From NCBI RefSeq assembly GCF_001429605.1, contig NZ_LMSS01000007.1, forward strand, positions 124,001 through 188,000: DNA of 64,000 nucleotides. The letters are read 5' to 3'. A program made the position numbers and the translations under genes. Positions 44,973 to 55,002 of this stretch are shown in pieces; position 1 is the first letter of the stretch, and each line of letters begins with the position of its first letter. The notes under the pieces are model-generated. The model searched no databases and was not told the origin of the DNA. It was given only the letters and a program-made list of their open reading frames with translations. Source of the DNA: Phycicoccus sp. Soil802 (GTDB taxonomy: Bacteria; Actinomycetota; Actinomycetes; Actinomycetales; Dermatophilaceae).

Positions 44973-45054
44973 CCCCCACTTCTGGCCACCAGCACCTCAC
45001 CAGACCCTCAGAACCGCCATCCCGTGAGGCACCAGTGGCAACAAGTCGGGGTGG
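44973..45054. repeat. Large imperfect palindrome, copy 2 of the ACTTCTGGCCAC family
   Basis: The left arm begins CCCCCACTTCTGGCCACC and continues GCACCTCAC. The right arm reads GTGAGGCACCAGTGGC, then AAGTCGGGG. The outer parts pair at 10 of 12 core positions and CCTCAC/GTGAGG pairs fully. It lies between the convergent MFS and acyltransferase genes. Confidence 0.65.
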
Positions 45055-45071
45055 GGCGGGCCGGGGTGGGG

Positions 45072-47138
45072 TCAGCCCGGCCACCCTCCAGACGCGCGCA
45101 ACCGGGCGGCGAGCACTGGAGCCAGCGTCGCGGCATACGTCTTCGTGAGGTGGTTGTCGTCGAGGTAGACCCAGACGTTCCCCACCGAGGGTGGGCACTG
45201 CTCGTCAGGGCAGATGTGGTCGGTCAGGTCGACGATGGTGAGCCCTCGGACCCCCGCCAGTGCGGCCGCAGGGTCGACGGGAGCGAGCTTGGCGGCGACC
45301 GGCGCGCCACAACCGGCCTCGTCCCCCTCGCGGAGCGCGCAGTTCACCACTCCCCCGTGCCAGCGCGGGTTGTCGCGCAGCCCGACGACGGAGATCCCCC
45401 GGGTCGTGAGCTCGAGGACGGCTGCCTGGTAGCCGGTCACCAGCCGTTCCGCGGCGGTGGTGGGGTGCGCCGCGGTCGCCACCGTCACCACGCTGTCAGG
45501 ACGGTGGTCGGTGAGGTATTCCATCGCCTCGCGGTTGAAGGCCGCGCACGCACCCGAGCGGGTCTGGGCGTCGCCGAAGCTGCAGGCGCCCTTGAGCAGC
45601 GAGACCAGGCGCCAGTGGTTGCTCCTGGCCAACGGCAGCAGCGTCGCCAACCACTGCTCGGCATGGGAGTCACCGACGACCACGATCGTGCGCCGGGCCG
45701 GGCCACTGGGCTCGAACACCCGACAGCTCAGCCCACCGTCGGGCGCCCAGGCACCCCCGCAGGGATCGGGCAGCGACGCGAACTCGCCACGCAGCGCCGT
45801 GGACGCCGGCAGTCGGTCCCGCTGCGGGAGCGGGATGACCGCGGCGGCCGCCCCCACAGCCCGGGCACCCGGGTGGCGGGGGTCGAACGCGCCGCTGGCC
45901 ACCGCATCCGCGCGGGCGGCCTCACCGTGCAGCTGCAGCAGGCCGACCCCGCAGAAGGTCAGAGCCGTGCCGACGATGCAACCCAGCAGCACGGCTGAGC
46001 GCCACGGTGCGGTGTCCGGCCAGGACCGCCCGCGCAACGGTCGCTCGACCCCGCGACCGAGCCCGACCGCCAACACGCCGGAGACCATCACCACGCCGAG
46101 GCCGTCCACCACGCCCGCCCCGGGCCGACCCGACCACGCGAGCCACAGCACGAGGACCGGCCAGTGCACGAGGTAGAGCGCATAGGCGTAGCCGCCGACC
46201 CCCACGAGTGGTCGGCTCGACAGCAGCCGGTCGACACCGAGCGGGTGCCCGGTGCGTCCCGCCGCGATGATGGCGGCTGCGGAGAGCAGCGGCCACAGCG
46301 CGAGGTAGCCGGGGAACGCGTGGGTCACCTGCAGCACCAGCCCGCAGCTGACCATGCCCGCCAGCCCGACCCAGCCCAGCGGCACACCCAGCGACCCCGG
46401 CACCCGCAGCCGCGCCAGCCCGAGCGCCAGCAGCGTCCCGAAGGCGAACTCCCACAGCCGCGCCCCGCCGTCGAAGTAGGCGAAGGCCTGCCGCTGCGAC
46501 GTCGTGTGCACCGAGTAGGCCAGCGACAGGACGAAGACCACCCCGAAAAGTGCCGCCACGAGCGGCCGCAGGGCCACGCCGGTGCGACGGGCCACGACCC
46601 CCGCACCCACGAACAGCAGCGGCCACAGCACGAAGATCTGACCCTGCAACGACAGCGACCAGAAGTGCTGGAGCGGGCTCGCCACGCCCTGGTCGGCCGC
46701 GTAGTAGTCGACGGCCCGATGGGCGAGCAACCAGTTCTGGACGTAGCCGAGCGTGGCCAGGCCCTCCTGCAGGAGGTCGCCCCACCGGGTCGGGGGGAGC
46801 ACCACGAAGGAGACGGCCAGGGTCGCGACCAGCACCACCACCGCAGCCGGGACCAGGCGTTGGAAGACGTGCAACCAGTGTCGTCCGAGCGAGATCCGCT
46901 GCCCGGCCTCGAGCCGGCGCACGAAGCTGCCCGACATGAGGAAGGCCGAGATCAGCAGGAAGATGTCGATCCCGCCGGAGACCCGGCCGAGCCACACGTG
47001 GTAGCCGACCACCATGAGGACGGCCAGGGCGCGGAGCCCCTGCACCTCGGGGCGGTAGGGCGAGCCGGTTGACCGGACGGCCGGGGCCTCGACGTCAGGG
47101 GCCCGGACGGTGTCCGGGCGTGGTGGGGCAAGGGTCAC
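45072..47138 (-). CDS. Membrane acyltransferase with SGNH domain (OafA-like)
   Basis: 688 residues. Residues 28-400 form an acyltransferase-3 membrane domain of about ten helices. It starts with PYRPEVQGLRALAVLMVVGY and H48 in YHVWLGRVSGGIDIF. The C-terminal 240 residues are an extracytoplasmic SGNH hydrolase-like domain with the Ser block VVGDSHAEQW and the Asp-x-x-His block DDNHLT near the end. Such fusions O-acetylate cell-surface glycans or peptidoglycan; the acceptor is unknown. GTG start at 47138. It sits between rplQ and truA, a place normally without a gene. Confidence 0.93.
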   Translation of the reverse strand: MTLAPPRPDTVRAPDVEAPAVRSTGSPYRPEVQGLRALAVLMVVGYHVWLGRVSGGIDIFLLISAFLMSGSFVRRLEAGQRISLGRHWLHVFQRLVPAAVVVLVATLAVSFVVLPPTRWGDLLQEGLATLGYVQNWLLAHRAVDYYAADQGVASPLQHFWSLSLQGQIFVLWPLLFVGAGVVARRTGVALRPLVAALFGVVFVLSLAYSVHTTSQRQAFAYFDGGARLWEFAFGTLLALGLARLRVPGSLGVPLGWVGLAGMVSCGLVLQVTHAFPGYLALWPLLSAAAIIAAGRTGHPLGVDRLLSSRPLVGVGGYAYALYLVHWPVLVLWLAWSGRPGAGVVDGLGVVMVSGVLAVGLGRGVERPLRGRSWPDTAPWRSAVLLGCIVGTALTFCGVGLLQLHGEAARADAVASGAFDPRHPGARAVGAAAAVIPLPQRDRLPASTALRGEFASLPDPCGGAWAPDGGLSCRVFEPSGPARRTIVVVGDSHAEQWLATLLPLARSNHWRLVSLLKGACSFGDAQTRSGACAAFNREAMEYLTDHRPDSVVTVATAAHPTTAAERLVTGYQAAVLELTTRGISVVGLRDNPRWHGGVVNCALREGDEAGCGAPVAAKLAPVDPAAALAGVRGLTIVDLTDHICPDEQCPPSVGNVWVYLDDNHLTKTYAATLAPVLAARLRASGGWPG

Positions 47139-47262
47139 CCCGTCATCCGACCGCCTCCAGGTGGCGGTGCGGTGACCTCGCCACGGCCAAGGGGTGAACC
47201 GCAGCGGTCACCGCCGGACGGGTGCCGCCCGTGCCGCACCGAACCCCGAGGCGCCGGGGACG

Positions 47263-47300
47263 ACGAGGGCCGCTCACCCCATGGGGTGAGCGGCCCTCGT
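47263..47300 (-). terminator. Terminator of the ribosomal operon after rplQ
   Basis: A perfect 38-base palindrome with 19-base arms (left arm ACGAGGGCCGCTCACCCCA) lies just past the rplQ stop. It is the strongest transcription-end signal in the window and does not contain GTATGCCG. Confidence 0.88.
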
Positions 47301-47322
47301 CGGTGCCGGGTGGCTGCCTGGG

Positions 47323-48060
47323 TCAGGCGCCGGCCTTCTCGAAGCCAGCGGCCTCGGCGTCGGCGGCGGACTTGAACCAGAACTCCGCGTGGGTCTGGTC
47401 GTACCACTGGCCGTCGGGCTCGTGGAACTTGCCGGAGTCGGCGTTGCCCTTGACGGTGTACTCCGCGTCGGGGGACGAGCCGTCCTCGTTCGCGGCGATG
47501 GCACCGGCCGGGACCTCCTTGGCGGCAGCCTCGGTGGTCTCGGTCTCGGTCGCCTCGGTGGACTCAGTCGCCTCGGTGGTCTCCTCGGCCTTGGCGTCGT
47601 CCTCCGCAGCCTTGGTCTCGACCGCAGCCTGCTTGGCCTCGGCCTGCTTGGCGGAACGCTTGGTGGCGGCCTCCGCCTCCTTGACCGTCGCCTTCTTGGC
47701 CAGCGGCTCGCGGACGAGCTCGATCACGGCCATGGGGGCGTTGTCACCCTTGCGGGCGCCGATCTTGGTGATGCGGGTGTAGCCGCCGGGGCGCTCGGCC
47801 ATGTCGGGCGCGATCTCGGTGAAGAGACGGTGCACGACGCCCTTGTCGGAGATGACCGACAGGACGCGACGACGGGCGTGGAGGTCACCGCGCTTGGCGA
47901 ACGTCACGAGACGCTCGGCCAGCGGGCGCAGGCGCTTGGCCTTGGCCTCGGTGGTGGTGATCGAGTCGTGCTCGAACAGCGAGCTGGCCAGGTTGGCCAG
48001 GATCAGGCGCTCGTGAGCCGGACCGCCGCCGAGACGGGGACCCTTGGTGGGGGTAGGCAT
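47323..48060 (-). CDS. rplQ: 50S ribosomal protein L17 with C-terminal extension
   Basis: 245 residues, about twice the bacterial norm. Residues 1-118 are L17 ([38 protein letters not shown]). Then comes a charged Ala/Glu/Thr-rich linker of about 75 residues. A compact C-terminal domain ([20 protein letters not shown], then [19 protein letters not shown]) resembles the sunset-type domain found on other actinobacterial proteins. The function of this extension is not known to me. It ends the alpha operon. Confidence 0.96.
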   Translation of the reverse strand: MPTPTKGPRLGGGPAHERLILANLASSLFEHDSITTTEAKAKRLRPLAERLVTFAKRGDLHARRRVLSVISDKGVVHRLFTEIAPDMAERPGGYTRITKIGARKGDNAPMAVIELVREPLAKKATVKEAEAATKRSAKQAEAKQAAVETKAAEDDAKAEETTEATESTEATETETTEAAAKEVPAGAIAANEDGSSPDAEYTVKGNADSGKFHEPDGQWYDQTHAEFWFKSAADAEAAGFEKAGA

Positions 48061-48129
48061 GGTTCAGGTTCTCCTTGGTGTGTGACCTGCCGGCACCGCG
48101 GACGGTGCCGACTGGTCAGCGGCGGTTGG

Positions 48130-49164
48130 TCAGAGCTGCTCGTCTTCGGCCAGGGCGCGGCCGTCGTCAACGAAGTCGTCGTCGTAGTCGCCGTAGTTGT
48201 CGGCGATGGCGGACGGGTCGAACCCGGGCGGGCTGTCCTTGAGGGCCAGGCCCATGCCGACGAGCTTGGCCTTGACCTCGTCGATCGACTTCGCACCGAA
48301 GTTGCGGATGTCGAGCAGGTCGGCCTCGCTGCGTCCGACGAGCTCACCCACGGTGTGGATGCCCTCGCGCTTGAGGCAGTTGTAGGACCGGACGGTGAGG
48401 TCGAGGTCCTCGATCGGCAGCGCCAGGTCGGCAGCCAGGGCGGCGTCGGTCGGCGACGGGCCCATGTCGATGCCCTCGGCCTCGACGTTGAGCTCGCGGG
48501 CCAGGCCGAACAGCTCGACCAGGGTCTTGCCGGCGGAGGCCATGGCGTCGCGGGGGGCCATCGAGTTCTTGGTCTCGACGTCGACGATCAGCTTGTCGAA
48601 GTCGGTGCGCTGCTCGACACGGGTCGCCTCGACCTTGTAGGTCACGGCGAGCACCGGCGAGTAGATGGAGTCGACCGGGATGCGGCCGATCTCCTGGTCG
48701 CCGGACTTGTTCTGGTTGGCCGAGACGTAGCCGCGACCGCGCTCGACGGTCAGCTCCATCTCGATCTTGCCCTTGCCGTTGAGCGTGGCGATGTGCAGGT
48801 CGGGGTTGTGCACCTCGACGCCGGCCGGCGGAGCGATGTCCGCGGCGGTGACGGCGCCCGCACCCTGCTTGCGCAGGTACATGACGACCGGCTCGTCGTG
48901 CTCCGAGGAGACGACCAGGCCCTTGATGTTGAGGATGATCTCGGTGACGTCCTCCTTGACCCCGGGGATCGTGGAGAACTCATGCAGCACGCCGTCGATG
49001 CGGATGCTGGTCACGGCTGCGCCGGGGATGCTCGAGAGGAGCGTGCGGCGCATGGAGTTGCCGAGCGTGTAGCCGAAGCCGGGCTCGAGGGGCTCGATGA
49101 CGAAGCGGCTGCGGTTGTCCGCAACGACGTCTTCGCTGAGTGAGGGGCGCTGTGCAATGAGCAC
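48130..49164 (-). CDS. rpoA: RNA polymerase alpha subunit
   Basis: 344 residues. The N-terminal domain ([20 protein letters not shown]) mediates dimerisation and core assembly. The C-terminal domain contains [20 protein letters not shown] and [15 protein letters not shown], which bind UP elements and activators. An acidic tail ends the protein. GTG start at 49164. A hairpin separates it from rpsD. Confidence 0.98.
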   Translation of the reverse strand: MLIAQRPSLSEDVVADNRSRFVIEPLEPGFGYTLGNSMRRTLLSSIPGAAVTSIRIDGVLHEFSTIPGVKEDVTEIILNIKGLVVSSEHDEPVVMYLRKQGAGAVTAADIAPPAGVEVHNPDLHIATLNGKGKIEMELTVERGRGYVSANQNKSGDQEIGRIPVDSIYSPVLAVTYKVEATRVEQRTDFDKLIVDVETKNSMAPRDAMASAGKTLVELFGLARELNVEAEGIDMGPSPTDAALAADLALPIEDLDLTVRSYNCLKREGIHTVGELVGRSEADLLDIRNFGAKSIDEVKAKLVGMGLALKDSPPGFDPSAIADNYGDYDDDFVDDGRALAEDEQL

Positions 49165-49264
49165 GGGTGTTTCCTTTCTCTTCGGCGACCGCTATATGAC
49201 GCCGATGATGTGCCGGTCCGACCGGCTGTCCATGCCACCTCTGTCTGCGGCGTGGACCACAACG

Positions 49265-49308
49265 CTTCGGTATGCCGCGCGCACGAGCGCGCCCGCGGCA
49301 TACCGAAG
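49265..49308 (-). terminator. GTATGCCG hairpin between rpsD and rpoA
   Basis: CTTCGGTATGCCGCG (49265-49279) pairs perfectly with CGCGGCATACCGAAG (49294-49308), and the inner GCGC/GCGC can extend the stem. It follows the rpsD stop inside the alpha operon, so it may attenuate or process the transcript rather than end it. Confidence 0.6.
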
Positions 49309-49315
49309 CTCGTTG

Positions 49316-49924
49316 TCAGTTCTTCGAGTAGAGCTCGACGATCAGCTGCTCCGTGAGGATCGTGTCGATCTGCGCACGCTCCGGGAGCTGGTGGATCATG
49401 ATCTGCAGCGTGCCCGGGACGACCTGGAGCCAGGCCGGGGTGGGGCGCTCGCCGAAGGTCTGGCGAGCCAGCTCGATCGGGAAGGTGTTCACGGACTGCT
49501 TGCGAACGGTGATGATGTCGTACTGCTCGACGCGGTAGGACGGGACGTCAACGCGCACGCCGTTGACCTCGAAGTGGCCGTGCGTGACGAGCTGGCGAGC
49601 CGCACGACGGGTGCGGGCCAGGCCGGCGCGGTAGACCACGTTGTCCAGGCGGGACTCGAGGATCTGCAGCAGGGTCTCACCGGTCTTGCCAGAGCGGCGC
49701 GAGGCCTCCTGGTAGTAGCCGCGGAACTGCTTCTCCATGACGCCGTAGGTGAAGCGAGCCTTCTGCTTCTCCTGCAGCTGGGTGAGGTACTCCTTCTCCT
49801 GCATCCGGCGACGGCCGTGCTGGCCGGGCGGGAAGGGACGGAGCTCGAAGTTCTTGTCGCCGCCGACGAGGTCGACCTTGAGGCGACGCGACTTCTTGGT
49901 GATGGGGCCGGTGTAACGAGCCAT
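49316..49924 (-). CDS. rpsD: 30S ribosomal protein S4
   Basis: 202 residues. The N-terminal part lacks the zinc cysteines seen in some S4 proteins. The S4 RNA-binding domain contains RLDNVVYRAGLARTRRAARQ and VTHGHFEVNGVRVDVPSYRV. It is a primary 16S rRNA binder. It follows rpsK by 35 bases. Confidence 0.98.
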   Translation of the reverse strand: MARYTGPITKKSRRLKVDLVGGDKNFELRPFPPGQHGRRRMQEKEYLTQLQEKQKARFTYGVMEKQFRGYYQEASRRSGKTGETLLQILESRLDNVVYRAGLARTRRAARQLVTHGHFEVNGVRVDVPSYRVEQYDIITVRKQSVNTFPIELARQTFGERPTPAWLQVVPGTLQIMIHQLPERAQIDTILTEQLIVELYSKN

Positions 49925-49959
49925 GAGTTTTCTCTATCTCCCTGTTCTTTACCGACGGC

Positions 49960-50364
49960 TCAGACGCGACGGCGCTTGGGCGGACGGACACCGTTGTGCG
50001 GCGAGGGGGTGACGTCGCTGATGGCGCCGACCTCCAGGCCGGTCGCGGTCAGGGAACGGATGGCGGTCTCACGACCGGAGCCGGGGCCCTTGACGAAGAC
50101 GTCGACCTTGCGCATGCCGTGCTCCATCGCGCGACGGGCAGCAGCCTCGGCGGCCATCTGAGCGGCGAACGGGGTGGACTTGCGCGAACCCTTGAAGCCC
50201 ACCTGGCCGGCAGAGGCCCAGGCGATGACGGCACCAGAGGGGTCCGTGATCGAGATGATCGTGTTGTTGAAGGTGCTCTTGATGTGAGCGTGCCCGTGGG
50301 CGATGTTCTTCTTTTCCTTGCGGCGCACCTTCTTGGCGCCGGCCGTACGAGCCTTGGGAGGCAT
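49960..50364 (-). CDS. rpsK: 30S ribosomal protein S11
   Basis: 134 residues. Core motifs are [39 protein letters not shown] and [19 protein letters not shown] at the C-terminus. It lines the platform of the 30S subunit. Its start codon overlaps the rpsM stop by one base. Confidence 0.98.
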   Translation of the reverse strand: MPPKARTAGAKKVRRKEKKNIAHGHAHIKSTFNNTIISITDPSGAVIAWASAGQVGFKGSRKSTPFAAQMAAEAAARRAMEHGMRKVDVFVKGPGSGRETAIRSLTATGLEVGAISDVTPSPHNGVRPPKRRRV

Positions 50365-50741
50365 TACTTACCAACCTTCTTCTTGCCGGCGACGGTGCGC
50401 TTGGGGCCCTTGCGGGTGCGCGCGTTGGTCTTGGTGCGCTGACCGCGCACAGGCAGGCCACGGCGGTGGCGCAGACCCTCGTAGGAGCCGATCTCGACCT
50501 TGCGGCGGATGTCGGCGGCGATCTCGCGACGGAGGTCACCCTCGATCTTGACGTTCGCCTCGAGGTGGTCGCGGAGGGCGACCAGCTCGGTGTCGGTCAG
50601 GTCGCGGACGCGCGTGTTCGGGTTGACACCCGTCGCGGCCAGGGCCTGCTGGGAGCGGGTACGACCCACTCCGAAGATGTAGGTGAGAGCGATCTCGACG
50701 CGCTTCTCGCGCGGGAGATCCACACCAACAAGACGTGCCAT
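50364..50741 (-). CDS. rpsM: 30S ribosomal protein S13
   Basis: 125 residues from ATG at 50741, which has an AAAGGAAA ribosome binding site. The longer open frame to 50906 is not needed. Motifs are [34 protein letters not shown], and the C-terminal [19 protein letters not shown] that contacts tRNA. The 236-base gap upstream to rpmJ holds no gene and may carry an internal promoter. Confidence 0.98.
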   Translation of the reverse strand: MARLVGVDLPREKRVEIALTYIFGVGRTRSQQALAATGVNPNTRVRDLTDTELVALRDHLEANVKIEGDLRREIAADIRRKVEIGSYEGLRHRRGLPVRGQRTKTNARTRKGPKRTVAGKKKVGK

Positions 50742-50977
50742 CTTGTGTGTTTCCTTTGTTTCACCGGAGGTCTGGAGCAGTACCGTTCCGGGCTGCTTCC
50801 CGAAGCTTTCCTCGGGGCACCGGTCCTCGGCCTCCGGGCCGGGGGTGACGTCCTGGGCTGCGTCGACGACGCTGCTCTCAGGGGCCGGGTACTGCGGTCG
50901 ATTCACTTGTCTGCGCTTCTCGAAGAGATGCGAGTCGTGCTGGGCGAGTCCCGAACCCGGGCCTCAGGTGGAGCTGG

Positions 50978-51091
50978 TCAGCCCTGGCGCTGCTTGTGGC
51001 GCAGGTTCTCGCAGATCACCATGACCCGGCCGTGACGGCGGATCACCTTGCACTTGTCGCAGATCTTCTTGACGCTCGGCTGGACCTTCAT
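50978..51091 (-). CDS. rpmJ: 50S ribosomal protein L36
   Basis: A 37-residue protein that reads [19 protein letters not shown] and ends NLRHKQRQG. The zinc-binding residues are C11, C14, C27 and H32 ([12 protein letters not shown]), so it is the zinc-containing paralogue. It sits between infA and rpsM, as in most actinobacteria. Confidence 0.97.
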   Translation of the reverse strand: MKVQPSVKKICDKCKVIRRHGRVMVICENLRHKQRQG

Positions 51092-51167
51092 AGCCTCTGC
51101 TTCAGTCGATCTGGCACTGTCGCTCCGGGCGGACCGACAGGTCTAACGGGTGGTGCTGGTCGTGCGT

Positions 51168-51389
51168 CTAGCGGTAGCGGAAGACGATCCGGCCACGGGT
51201 CAGGTCGTACGGGCTGAGCTCCACCACCACGCGGTCCTCGGGGAGGATCCGGATGTAGTGCTGACGCATCTTGCCCGAGATGTGAGCGAGAACCTTGTGA
51301 CCGTTCGTGAGCTCGACCCGGAACATTGCGTTCGGGAGAGCCTCGACGATCGTGCCCTCGATCTCGATGACACCGTCCTTCTTGGCCAT
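51168..51389 (-). CDS. infA: Translation initiation factor IF-1
   Basis: 73 residues forming one OB-fold ([40 protein letters not shown]). The start at 51389 is the family start; the longer frame to 51521 is not real. It binds the 30S A site during initiation. Confidence 0.98.
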   Translation of the reverse strand: MAKKDGVIEIEGTIVEALPNAMFRVELTNGHKVLAHISGKMRQHYIRILPEDRVVVELSPYDLTRGRIVFRYR

Positions 51390-51526
51390 ATCCTCCACAA
51401 TCTGTCGTCGTGGCGCCCCCGGCTGGGGCGCACACACGAATACGGCACGCGAGGTCGCGCACCGACAGATCAGTCTACGCCAGGACTGCCTGAGCACGAA
51501 ATCGCGCTCCAGGACCCCCAATCACG

Positions 51527-51598
51527 CGACTTCTGGCCACCCATGGCGCACCAGGACGCCGAATGCGGCGTCAGGTGCTGCACCAGTGGCCAGAAGTG
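51527..51598. repeat. Large palindrome, copy 3 of the ACTTCTGGCCAC family
   Basis: ACTTCTGGCCAC (51529-51540) pairs perfectly with GTGGCCAGAAGT (51586-51597). An inner arm GCACCAGGACGCCG (51548-51561) pairs with CGGCGTCAGGTGC (51566-51578) apart from one bulge, closing on an AATG loop. It lies in the gap between the infA start and the map stop. It is the most regular of the three copies. Confidence 0.7.
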
Positions 51599-51624
51599 CG
51601 GGGAAGGAGCGTGCGGAAGGGGGG

Positions 51625-52467
51625 TCAGGCCAAGGGGGCGTATGCCGCGCCGGCGGCTTCCAGCCGCTCCTTGCCGCCGTCGAGGGCGGTCAGCACCCAC
51701 AGCCCGGCGTCGGTGACGGCCACGGTGTTCTCCCAGTGGGCCGCCCTGGACTTGTCGTTGGTCACGACGGTCCAGTCGTCCTCGAGCACGGTGGTCTCGG
51801 CGCTGCCGAGGGTCACCATCGGCTCGATCGCCACGGTCACCCCGGAACGCACCGTGGGACCGCGGTCTCGGACGCGGTAGTTCGGCACCTGGGGGTCCAT
51901 GTGCATCTCGGTGCCGATGCCGTGGCCGACGTAGTCCTCGATGATCCCGTAGTCGTGCCCGTCGCGCTCGCCAGAGGCGACGATGCTGTCCTCGACCCCG
52001 GCGCCCACGGCATACAGCGACTCCCCCACGGTGAGCGCGGCGATGCCGGCCCACATGGAGTCCTCGGTCGCGTCGATCAGGGCGAGGTCCTCGGGGCGCC
52101 CGGCGTCGCGGCCGCCCACGATGACGGAGATCGCGGCGTCGCCGTGCCAGCCGTCCACGATGGCCCCGCAGTCGATCGAGATGAGGTCACCTTCGGCCAG
52201 CACCCGCGAGCCGGGGATGCCGTGCACGACCTCGTCGTTGACCGACGTGCACAGCGAGCCGGTGAACCCGTGGTAGCCGAGGAACGACGGTGTCGCCCCA
52301 CACCCACGGATGTGCTCCTCGGCCAGCTCGTCGAGCTGCTTGGTGGTCATCCCCGGACGGACCGTCTGGGCCATCAGCTGGAGGGTCTGACCGACCACCA
52401 GACCAGCCTTGCGCATGCGCAGGATCTGGTCGGGGGTCTTGGTCTCGATGCGGGACCTGCCGAACAT
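51625..52467 (-). CDS. map: Type I methionine aminopeptidase
   Basis: 280 residues. Expected metal ligands lie in SIDCGAIVDGWHGDAAIS (two Asp), VGHGIGTEMH (His), VAIEPM (Glu) and HWENTVAVTDAG (Glu). It removes N-terminal Met from new proteins. The sequence lacks the N-terminal SH3-binding zinc region seen in some actinobacterial paralogues. Its start codon touches the adk stop. Confidence 0.97.
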   Translation of the reverse strand: MFGRSRIETKTPDQILRMRKAGLVVGQTLQLMAQTVRPGMTTKQLDELAEEHIRGCGATPSFLGYHGFTGSLCTSVNDEVVHGIPGSRVLAEGDLISIDCGAIVDGWHGDAAISVIVGGRDAGRPEDLALIDATEDSMWAGIAALTVGESLYAVGAGVEDSIVASGERDGHDYGIIEDYVGHGIGTEMHMDPQVPNYRVRDRGPTVRSGVTVAIEPMVTLGSAETTVLEDDWTVVTNDKSRAAHWENTVAVTDAGLWVLTALDGGKERLEAAGAAYAPLA

Positions 52468-53042
52468 CAGGATCGAGCAACCCCTTCGAGGGCTTCGGAG
52501 ATGCGGGTGAAGACGTCGTCGACCGACCCCATGCCGTCGACCTGCACGAGCAGGCCGCGGGCGGAGTAGACCTCGGTCAGCGGGGCGGTCTCGCGACGGT
52601 AGATCGCCTGGCGCTCGCGGATGACCTCTTCGGTGTCGTCCTCGCGTCCCTCGATCTCGGCCCGCTTGAGCAGCCGCTGGACCACGGCCTCTTCGTCCAC
52701 GGTCAGCTCCAGGACGGCACCGAGCGCGTGGCCGTGCTCGGCCAGGATCGCGTCGAGCGTCTCGACCTGGGCGGCCGTGCGCGGGTAGCCGTCGAGCAGG
52801 AAGCCCTGCTCGGCGTCGTCCTCGAACAGCCGGTCGCGCACGATCGCGTTGGTGATCTCGTCGGTGACGTAGCCACCGGACGCGAGCACCTCCTTGACCT
52901 GCAGACCGAGGGGGGTCTCGTTCTTGATGTTGGCGCGGAAGATGTCGCCGGTCGAGATCGCCGGGATGCCGAACGTGTCGGCGATCTTGGCCGCCTGCGT
53001 GCCCTTACCGGCACCGGGCGGACCCAGGATGATCAGACGCAT
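52467..53042 (-). CDS. adk: Adenylate kinase
   Basis: 191 residues. The P-loop is [10 protein letters not shown] (residues 7-16), followed by [10 protein letters not shown] and [16 protein letters not shown]. The LID region is short, as in the actinobacterial type. It balances AMP, ADP and ATP. It overlaps map and secY by single bases, so the three are tightly coupled. Confidence 0.97.
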   Translation of the reverse strand: MRLIILGPPGAGKGTQAAKIADTFGIPAISTGDIFRANIKNETPLGLQVKEVLASGGYVTDEITNAIVRDRLFEDDAEQGFLLDGYPRTAAQVETLDAILAEHGHALGAVLELTVDEEAVVQRLLKRAEIEGREDDTEEVIRERQAIYRRETAPLTEVYSARGLLVQVDGMGSVDDVFTRISEALEGVARS

Positions 53043-54355
53043 TACCGAAGGAACCCTTCGTAGTGCCGCTGCTGCAGCTGCGACTCGATCTGCTTCACCG
53101 TCTCGAGGCCGACGCCGACGATGATCAGGATGGAGGTGCCACCGAACGGGAAGTTCTGGTTGGCGCCGACGAGCTTCAGTGCGATGAGCGGGATCAGCGA
53201 GACGAGGCCGAGGTAGATGGCCCCTGGAACGGTGATGCGGGTGAGCACGTAGTCGAGGTACTCGGCCGTGGGTCGCCCGGCGCGGATACCTGGGATGAAG
53301 CCTCCGTAGCGCTTCATGTTGTCGGCCACTTCCACCGGGTTGAACGTGATCGACACGTAGAAGAACGTGAAGAACAGGATCAGCGCGATGTAGGTCGCCA
53401 TGTAGATCGGGTGGTCGCCGCGCACCAGGTGCGCGTCGATCCAGGTCACCCAGCCGGGCTGGTCGCCGGTGGTGGACCTGTTGAACTGTGACAGCAAAGA
53501 GGGCAGCGCGAGCAGCGACGAGGCGAAGATCACGGGGATGACGCCGGCCATGTTGACCTTGAGCGGGATGTAGGTCGAGGTCCCGCCGTACATCTGGCGG
53601 CCGACCTGGCGCTTGGCGTACTGCACCGGGATGCGGCGCTGGCTCTGCTCGACGAACACGACCAGGGCGATGATGAGGAAGCCGAGCAGGATGACGCCGA
53701 TGAAGACGTCCCAGCGGCCGTCCTGCTGCTGGATCGCCCAGAGCGAGCTGGGGAACGAGCTGGCGATCGAGGTGAAGATCAGCAGCGACATGCCGTTGCC
53801 GATGCCCTTGTCGGTGACCAGCTCACCGAGCCACATGACGACGCCGGTGCCGGCGGTCATCGTGAGCACCATGATGACCAGGGTCGGGATCGACTCGTCG
53901 GGCAGGATGCTCGTGCAGTTCGGGCCGAACAGCGCGGACGGGTTCTGGGCGAACGTGATGAGGGTGGAGGACTGCAGGACCGCCAGGCCGATGGTCAGGT
54001 AGCGGGTGTACTGCGTCATCTTCGTCTGGCCCTGCTGGCCCTCCTTCTTGAGGGCCTCGAACCGCGGGATGACCACGGTGAGGAGCTGCACGATGATGCT
54101 CGCCGTGATGTACGGCATGATCCCGAGCGCGAAGATCGACAGCTGCAGGAGGGCGCCACCACTGAAGAGGTTGGCCAGGCCCAGCACGCCGGTGGTCGCG
54201 TCAGCACCCTTGATGCAGGCCTGCACGGCGGTGTAGCTCACGCCGGGGACGGGCACGTGCGAGCCGAGCCGGAAGACGACGACGATCGCGAGGGTGAACA
54301 GCAGCTTCCTGCGCAGGTCCGGCGTCTTGAACGCACGGGTGAAGGCGGTGAGCAC
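53042..54355 (-). CDS. secY: Protein translocase subunit SecY
   Basis: 437 residues with ten membrane helices. Markers are [20 protein letters not shown] at the start, [19 protein letters not shown] in helix 2, and the cytoplasmic loop [20 protein letters not shown]. It is the channel of the Sec translocon. It ends overlapping the adk start. A GTATGCCG hairpin precedes it. Confidence 0.98.
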   Translation of the reverse strand: MLTAFTRAFKTPDLRRKLLFTLAIVVVFRLGSHVPVPGVSYTAVQACIKGADATTGVLGLANLFSGGALLQLSIFALGIMPYITASIIVQLLTVVIPRFEALKKEGQQGQTKMTQYTRYLTIGLAVLQSSTLITFAQNPSALFGPNCTSILPDESIPTLVIMVLTMTAGTGVVMWLGELVTDKGIGNGMSLLIFTSIASSFPSSLWAIQQQDGRWDVFIGVILLGFLIIALVVFVEQSQRRIPVQYAKRQVGRQMYGGTSTYIPLKVNMAGVIPVIFASSLLALPSLLSQFNRSTTGDQPGWVTWIDAHLVRGDHPIYMATYIALILFFTFFYVSITFNPVEVADNMKRYGGFIPGIRAGRPTAEYLDYVLTRITVPGAIYLGLVSLIPLIALKLVGANQNFPFGGTSILIIVGVGLETVKQIESQLQQRHYEGFLR

Positions 54356-54453
54356 AGGTCCTCCTGGTGACGCGGGCCCGTGGGGCCACGCGATGATGAT
54401 GGTCAGGCAATCCTACGAAGGCTACCCCGGGTGACGGCTGGGGACAGCAAACG

Positions 54454-54498
54454 GGGTATGCCGCGCGCTCACCTCAGCGGTGAGCCCGCGGCATACCC
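54454..54498 (-). terminator. Two-tier GTATGCCG hairpin between rplO and secY
   Basis: GGGTATGCCGCG (54454-54465) pairs with CGCGGCATACCC (54487-54498), and an inner CTCACC (54468-54473) pairs with GGTGAG (54479-54484). It follows the rplO stop within the spc operon, before secY. Confidence 0.6.
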
Positions 54499-54514
54499 TG
54501 TCGTTCTGGCGTGG

Positions 54515-55000
54515 TCAGGCGGAGGTGACCGAGCCGCCAGCGGCTTCGATCTTCTCCTTGGCGGTCGCCGAGAACTTGTCAGCGGTCACGTTGACCTTGA
54601 CGGTGATCTCGCCGGTGCCGAGAACCTTGACCGGGGAGTTGTCGCGGACCGCACCCTTGGCCACGAGGTCGGCGATGGTCACATCGCCACCCTCGGGGAA
54701 CAGGGCCGACAGCTTGTCCAGGTTGACGACCTGGAACTCCACGCGGAACGGGTTCTTGAAGCCACGGAGCTTCGGGAGACGCATGTGGAGCGGCATGGCG
54801 CCACCCTCGAAGCGCTCCGGGACCTGGTAGCGGGCCTTGGTGCCCTTGGTGCCGCGACCGGCGGTCTTGCCCTTGGAGCCCTCACCGCGACCCACGCGGG
54901 TCTTGGCGGTCTTGGCACCCGGGGCGGGACGCAGGTGGTGCACCTTGAGGGCCGTGCCCTCAGGAGCGGCAGCGGCCTTCGCGGCCTTCTTCTCTGCCAT
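54515..55000 (-). CDS. rplO: 50S ribosomal protein L15
   Basis: 161 residues. Family motifs are [40 protein letters not shown] and [20 protein letters not shown]. It carries an Ala/Lys-rich 15-residue N-terminal extension. It is two bases from rpmD. Confidence 0.98.
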   Translation of the reverse strand: MAEKKAAKAAAAPEGTALKVHHLRPAPGAKTAKTRVGRGEGSKGKTAGRGTKGTKARYQVPERFEGGAMPLHMRLPKLRGFKNPFRVEFQVVNLDKLSALFPEGGDVTIADLVAKGAVRDNSPVKVLGTGEITVKVNVTADKFSATAKEKIEAAGGSVTSA

Positions 55001-55002
55001 GG

